Source: an uncultured Collinsella sp.
GTDB lineage: Bacteria > Actinomycetota > Coriobacteriia > Coriobacteriales > Coriobacteriaceae
Assembly: GCA_958453935.1 (NCBI GenBank)
Contig: CAUDZT010000076.1
Coordinates: forward strand, 1-9,900
Length of the DNA stretch: 9,900 nucleotides
Direction of reading: 5' to 3'
Positions within the stretch are counted from its first letter, which is position 1. Each line of letters starts with the position of its first letter. This document shows positions 7,432 to 9,900 of the stretch, one piece after another. The translations under genes and the position numbers were made by a program. The notes beneath the pieces were generated by a model that did no database searches, was not told the DNA's origin, and worked only from the letters and a program-made list of their open reading frames with translations.

Positions 7432-7456
7432 GGGTTCGAATCCCTCCTCCTCCGCC
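7432..7456 (+). pseudogene. tRNA-Ser 3'-end fragment, inverted relative to the intact gene
   Basis: These 25 bases, from GGGTTCG to CTCCGCC, are identical to the T-loop, T-stem 3' strand and acceptor 3' strand of tRNA-Ser(CGA) (reverse complement of 7522-7546). The rest of a tRNA is missing: the sequence before it departs at once and leads into the palindromic repeat, and no CCA follows (GCCGTA). It could be a tRNA gene remnant or a junction left by recombination at a tRNA end. Confidence 0.7.
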
Positions 7457-7482
7457 GTATTTGCTTGTAAGGGACTCTAAAC

Positions 7483-7509
7483 AAAAAAGCCCCCGTTGTT
7501 GGGAGCTTT
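7483..7509 (-). terminator. Intrinsic terminator after tRNA-Ser(CGA)
   Basis: On the - strand AAAGCTCCC pairs with GGGGGCTTT (one G-U pair, 6-nt loop), and six T follow (complement of 7483-7488). The stem is imperfect on the + strand, so it acts best in the - direction. It starts 11 nt after the tRNA's CCA. Confidence 0.88.
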
Positions 7510-7520
7510 CTCAACCAAAA

Positions 7521-7611
7521 TGGCGGAGGAGGAGGGATTCGAACCCTCGTGACCTTATACAGGCCAAACGGTTTTCGAGACCGCCGCATTCAACCACTCT
7601 GCCACCCCTCC
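7521..7611 (-). tRNA. tRNA-Ser (anticodon CGA)
   Basis: A 91-nt class II tRNA. The acceptor stem is GGAGGGG/CTCCTCC with one G-U pair, and the anticodon loop CTCGAAA carries CGA, which reads UCG. A long variable arm has a GGCC/GGTC stem, the T-arm is GAGGG-TTCGAAT-CCCTC, the discriminator is G (7524), and CCA is encoded. It lies downstream of tRNA-Ser(GGA) on the same strand; a terminator-like hairpin lies between them. Confidence 0.96.
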
Positions 7612-7620
7612 GCGTGGGGT

Positions 7621-7651
7621 AAAAACAAAGCAGGCTCGAAGGCCTGCTTTG
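7621..7651 (-). terminator. Intrinsic terminator between the two tRNA-Ser genes
   Basis: CAAAGCAGGC (7626-7635) pairs perfectly with GCCTGCTTTG (7642-7651) around a 6-nt loop. On the - strand five T follow (complement of 7621-7625). It lies 9 nt beyond the end of tRNA-Ser(GGA) and only 10 nt before tRNA-Ser(CGA), leaving no room for a separate promoter. tRNA-Ser(CGA) therefore probably depends on read-through. Confidence 0.8.
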
Positions 7652-7659
7652 GAATTAAC

Positions 7660-7750
7660 TGGCGGAGAGTCAGGGATTTGAACCCTGGAGACGCTTTTGA
7701 CGCCTACACGATTTCCAATCGTGCTCCTTCGGCCACTCGGACAACTCTCC
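7660..7750 (-). tRNA. tRNA-Ser (anticodon GGA)
   Basis: A 91-nt class II tRNA. The acceptor stem GGAGAGT/ACTCTCC is perfect, and the anticodon loop TTGGAAA carries GGA, which reads UCC/UCU. It has a long variable arm (GGCGTC...), the T-loop TTCAAAT, discriminator G (7663) and encoded CCA. It is first of the two - strand tRNA-Ser genes, with a good promoter 16 nt upstream. Confidence 0.96.
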
Positions 7751-7766
7751 GTTAAATGCGAAAGTC

Positions 7767-7794
7767 AGTATACACGAGGAATCGCAAAGTGCAA
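7767..7794 (-). promoter_or_regulatory. Promoter of the tRNA-Ser genes
   Basis: On the - strand a TTGCAC -35 box (complement of 7789-7794) is followed after 16 bp by TATACT (complement of 7767-7772). The -10 ends 16 nt before the tRNA-Ser(GGA) 5' end, as expected for a tRNA promoter. Confidence 0.75.
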
Positions 7795-8154
7795 ACAGAA
7801 AAGTTGGCATTTTTTAAAACGCCTTGCCGCGCTTGGCGCTGCAGTGGGGTTTGAGGTGCCAAAAAACGGCATCCGACCAGCTCGGTTGATCAACTCAATT
7901 GTTCAAAAGGGGTATTCATAAGCGACTTGGCAATGAATTTAAAAATATTTGAGCGATGTTGTGGGCCACTGGTATGCATTTCGCGACCGCAACCATGCGC
8001 CCGTTGACCTGCGGCTTGGCTCAGCTTGTTCCCACGGCACCGTATCTTGTCAACAGATCCGTCAAGCTTTTGGTCAGCATTTGGTTGGAATGCGCATGAA
8101 ACGTCGTGTGAGTATGGGCATATGTGGAGGTCATGAGGTTGTAGCTGCATATTC
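7795..8154. other. Gene-free stretch between tRNA-Ser and rpsF
   Basis: About 360 bp without a credible gene. Short open frames on both strands here have no ribosome binding sites and no protein-like composition. The left part is AT-rich (about 7885-7950), with a TTGATCAA palindrome (7886-7893) and a TTGGCA/TGCCAA pair (7804-7809, 7857-7862). I cannot assign a function; a decayed gene or an unrecognised small RNA are both possible. Confidence 0.5.
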
Positions 8155-8183
8155 TTGCGGCCTGGGAGGTTGAAAGATATTAT
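8155..8183 (+). promoter_or_regulatory. Promoter of the rpsF-ssb-rpsR-rplI operon
   Basis: A TTGCGG -35 box (8155-8160) and a TATTAT -10 box (8178-8183) are separated by the ideal 17 bp. Transcription would start near 8190, giving a leader of about 65 nt before rpsF. Confidence 0.65.
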
Positions 8184-8199
8184 TACCAAGTCTTTTCCT

Positions 8200-8228
8200 G
8201 CTTCAGGCGCACCTTCACGACCTGAAGC
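8200..8228 (+). promoter_or_regulatory. rpsF leader hairpin, possible S6:S18 autoregulatory site
   Basis: GCTTCAGG (8200-8207) pairs perfectly with CCTGAAGC (8221-8228) around a 13-nt loop CGCACCTTCACGA. It lies wholly inside the inferred leader, 12 nt before the rpsF ribosome binding site. In several bacteria the S6:S18 complex binds a structured element in the rpsF leader to repress its own operon. Position and content fit such a role, but I have not matched the consensus. Confidence 0.45.
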
Positions 8229-8254
8229 CACATTTGCCCAGAGGAGGTGACAAT

Positions 8255-8548
8255 ATGAAGGCTTATGAACTGCTGTTCTTTGTTGACCCGTCGCTCGACC
8301 CCGAGACTCGTCTCGCTGTTATGAAGCGTATCGATACCACGATCGTTGAGGGCGCTGGCAAGGTCGACTCCGTTGACGAGTGGGGCAAGCGCAAGCTCGC
8401 CTACGAGATCAACGACCTCACCGATGGTGACTACACCCTCATCAACTTCCACGCAGATCCTACCCAGATCGCCGAGCTTGATCGCGTCCTGCGCATCACC
8501 GACGCTGTGGTCCGCCACATGATCGTCCGTCGCGACGACCAGGAGTAA
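8255..8548 (+). CDS. rpsF: 30S ribosomal protein S6
   Basis: A 97-residue S6, which binds the central domain of 16S rRNA as a heterodimer with S18. The sequence opens with the family's MKAYELLFFVDPSL strand and contains the conserved DEWGKRKLAYEINDLTDGDYTLINF segment (about 41-65) and the closing RVLRITDAVVRHMIVRRD. Length is normal. ATG 8255 follows a strong GAGGAGGTGA site (8241-8250); an upstream in-frame TTG at 8234 lies before that site and is rejected. It is first gene of the rpsF-ssb-rpsR-rplI operon, an order widely conserved in bacteria. Confidence 0.97.
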   Translation: MKAYELLFFVDPSLDPETRLAVMKRIDTTIVEGAGKVDSVDEWGKRKLAYEINDLTDGDYTLINFHADPTQIAELDRVLRITDAVVRHMIVRRDDQE

Positions 8549-8596
8549 GACTGTCGTTTTGGACTGGGCTTGTGCCCCAAGAGGAAGTAGTGAGTT

Positions 8597-9049
8597 ATGA
8601 GCATCAATCGAGTGAACATCACCGGTAACCTCACGCGTGATCCCGAGCTGCGCGCCACCGCCGGCGGAACCCAGGTTCTGTCCTTTGGCGTCGCCGTGAA
8701 CGATCGTCGCCGCAACCCGCAGACTGGCGAGTGGGAGGACTATCCCAACTTTGTCGACTGCACTATGTTCGGCACGCGCGCCGAGGCCGTGAGCCGTTTC
8801 CTGGCAAAGGGAAACAAGGTCGCGATCGAGGGCAAGCTGCGCTACAGCTCTTGGGAGCGCGATGGTCAGCGCCGGAGCAAGCTTGAGGTCATCGTCGATG
8901 AGATCGAGTTTATGAGCTCCCGTGGTGGCCAGGGTGGCTACGATCAGGGCGGTTACGCACCCGCAGCTCCCGCGCCCGCAGCACGTCCTGCCGCACCGGT
9001 GGCTACGCCGCCCGCGGTCGACGTCTACGATGAGGACATCCCGTTCTAA
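8597..9049 (+). CDS. ssb: Single-stranded DNA-binding protein
   Basis: A 150-residue SSB that coats single-stranded DNA in replication, recombination and repair. Residues 1-107 form the OB-fold, with the family patterns NRVNITGNLTRDPELR (4-19), FGVAVNDRRRN (30-40), DYPNFVDCTMFGTRAEAVSRFLAKG (48-72) and the SSWERDGQRRSKLEV strand pair. A Gly/Gln then Ala/Pro-rich flexible linker (108-143) leads to the acidic tip YDEDIPF (144-150), which recruits partner proteins. ATG 8597 has GAGGAAG (8581-8587) upstream. The gene lies between rpsF and rpsR, which suggests this is the main housekeeping SSB. Confidence 0.97.
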   Translation: MSINRVNITGNLTRDPELRATAGGTQVLSFGVAVNDRRRNPQTGEWEDYPNFVDCTMFGTRAEAVSRFLAKGNKVAIEGKLRYSSWERDGQRRSKLEVIVDEIEFMSSRGGQGGYDQGGYAPAAPAPAARPAAPVATPPAVDVYDEDIPF

Positions 9050-9076
9050 GGGTTGTTCACCTATTTTTGAGTGAGA

Positions 9077-9102
9077 GGCGGCTTCGGTTCGCCGAAGTTG
9101 CC
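9077..9102 (+). other. UUCG-capped hairpin between ssb and rpsR
   Basis: An 11-bp stem (9077-9087 with 9092-9102, two G-U pairs) is closed by a TTCG tetraloop. No T-run follows, so it is not an intrinsic terminator. It ends 4 nt before the GAAAGG site of rpsR. It may stabilise the mRNA, tune read-through, or affect rpsR translation. Confidence 0.6.
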
Positions 9103-9121
9103 AAACGAAAGGTATTTTGAC

Positions 9122-9388
9122 ATGGCTAATGATTTTTCTGCACGTCAGCCGCGTCGTAAGTACTGCCAGTTCTGCAAGGAGAACACTGAGTTCATCGACT
9201 ATAAGGACACTCAGCTTCTCCGTAAGTACATGACCGACCGTGGCAAGATCAAGCCCCGTCGCGTCACTGGCGCTTGCACGCAGCATCAGCATGACATCGC
9301 CAACGCCATCAAGCGTGCCCGCGAGATGGCTCTCCTGCCGTACACCGTCCCCGTGGTTTCCTCTCGTGGCAACCGCGACCGCGGCTAA
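9122..9388 (+). CDS. rpsR: 30S ribosomal protein S18
   Basis: An 88-residue S18, partner of S6 on 16S rRNA. The core RKYCQFCKE (12-20), IDYKDTQLLRKYMTDRGKIKPRR (25-47) and TGACTQHQHDIANAIKRAREMALLPY (49-74) are standard. C15, C18, C52 and H55 mark it as a zinc-ligand (C+) type of S18 rather than a cysteine-free paralogue. ATG 9122 has GAAAGG (9107-9112) 9 nt upstream; an earlier in-frame GTG at 9071 would translate through the UUCG hairpin and is rejected. 15 nt separate it from rplI. Confidence 0.96.
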   Translation: MANDFSARQPRRKYCQFCKENTEFIDYKDTQLLRKYMTDRGKIKPRRVTGACTQHQHDIANAIKRAREMALLPYTVPVVSSRGNRDRG

Positions 9389-9403
9389 GAAGGGAGACGC
9401 ATC

Positions 9404-9900
9404 ATGAAGGTTATTCTTCTCGATGAGATCAAGGGCAAGGGCGGCGAGGGTGACGTCGTAGAGGTCGCTCAGGGTTACGCTGAGAACTTCCTGTTCCCCA
9501 AGAAGCTCGCTGTTGCCGCCACCAAGGGCAACCTCAAGCAGCTTGACGAGCGTCGCAACAACATCGCCAAGCGCGAGGCCGTCCGCCTGGCTACCGCCAA
9601 CGAGACCAAGGCTGCCTTCGAGGGCAAGACGGTCACCGTTGACGTCAAGGTCGGCGACGAGGGCATCCTCTTTGGCTCCGTTACCGCCGCTATGATCGCT
9701 GACGCCATCAAGGCTCAGCTCGGTATGGACATCGACCGCAAGCGCGTCGAGCTCGGTAAGCCCATCAAGGTTGCCGGTGCCCACACCGTTGCCATCTCGC
9801 TGTACCGCGAGATCAAGGCCGAGGTTGTCGTTCTCGTCGGCGTTACCGCCGAGGAGCTCGCTGCCGAGGCTGAGGTCGAGGAGGCCGCTGAGGTCGCCGA
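9404..9900 (+). CDS. rplI: 50S ribosomal protein L9 (partial, runs off the right edge)
   Basis: At least 165 residues are visible, with no stop before the window ends. L9 binds 23S rRNA near the L1 stalk and helps reading-frame fidelity. The N-terminal domain has the family signature (about 11-38): GKGGEGDVVEVAQGYAENFLFPKKLAV. A long charged connecting helix (about 40-72) joins it to the C-terminal domain, with GILFGSVTAAMIADAIK (about 86-102). ATG 9404 has AAGGGAG (9390-9396) 7 nt upstream. Typical L9 is about 150 residues; here the reading continues into an Ala/Glu-rich acidic tail (about 148 onward), longer than usual. Confidence 0.96.
   Translation, partial: MKVILLDEIKGKGGEGDVVEVAQGYAENFLFPKKLAVAATKGNLKQLDERRNNIAKREAVRLATANETKAAFEGKTVTVDVKVGDEGILFGSVTAAMIADAIKAQLGMDIDRKRVELGKPIKVAGAHTVAISLYREIKAEVVVLVGVTAEELAAEAEVEEAAEVA

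Noticed and set aside
7341..7622. Short + strand frame starting in the right repeat, similar to a - strand frame starting in the left repeat
   Set aside because: The similarity comes only from the shared 79-bp repeat. The frame runs on through the tRNA fragment and antisense to tRNA-Ser, so it is not a gene.
7949..8173. 74-codon frame upstream of rpsF
   Set aside because: TTG start without a ribosome binding site, it overlaps the rpsF promoter boxes, and its composition is not protein-like.
8183..9784. 533-codon open frame on the - strand
   Set aside because: Antisense shadow of rpsF, ssb, rpsR and rplI, all of which are certain genes on the + strand.

Overview
The window looks like chromosome of a high-GC Gram-positive of the Coriobacteriia, probably Collinsella or a close relative. 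Evidence: GC-rich coding DNA dominated by GAC/GAG/GCC/ATC codons, strong GGAGG-type ribosome binding sites, the gene order rpsF-ssb-rpsR-rplI, and protein features typical of actinobacterial lineages. The genus is an inference from general familiarity, not from any search.

Layout. (1) 1-510: a tRNA cluster on the + strand, tRNA-Ile(GAU), tRNA-Ala(UGC) and a second, identical tRNA-Ile(GAU). It has a good sigma70-type promoter in front, a long perfect hairpin between the first two tRNAs, and a clear intrinsic terminator at the end. (2) 535-1991: three + strand genes in a row, a DUF151 bifunctional-nuclease-family protein, a small two-helix membrane protein and a small acidic protein of unknown function. 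(3) 2109-4009: typA (bipA), the ribosome-associated GTPase, with its own terminator. (4) 4037-6018: two - strand envelope genes, a secreted or membrane-anchored bactofilin-like polymer-forming protein and a TRIC/UPF0126 family channel. The former has a 9-bp inverted repeat touching its ribosome binding site and a REP-like hairpin just after its stop.

(5) 6152-7419: the most unusual part. One AT-richer gene encodes a 335-residue protein ending in a PD-(D/E)XK / DUF559-like nuclease-type domain. Two copies of a 79-bp repeat, in opposite orientation and each itself a long imperfect palindrome, flank it. The unit has the shape of a small cassette with inverted ends and no transposase. Just outside its right end lies a 25-bp copy of the 3' end of tRNA-Ser, facing the intact gene. 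(6) 7483-7794: two - strand tRNA-Ser genes (CGA and GGA anticodons) with a promoter and two intrinsic terminators. (7) 7795-8160: a gene-poor stretch. (8) 8155-9900: the ribosomal protein/replication operon rpsF-ssb-rpsR-rplI, with a strong promoter, a leader hairpin ahead of rpsF and a UUCG-capped hairpin ahead of rpsR. rplI runs off the right edge.

Most of the window is housekeeping translation machinery: tRNAs, TypA, S6, S18, L9 and SSB. The accessory signal is concentrated in 6152-7460, which sits between housekeeping genes next to tRNA genes. It is the best candidate for something not well described.
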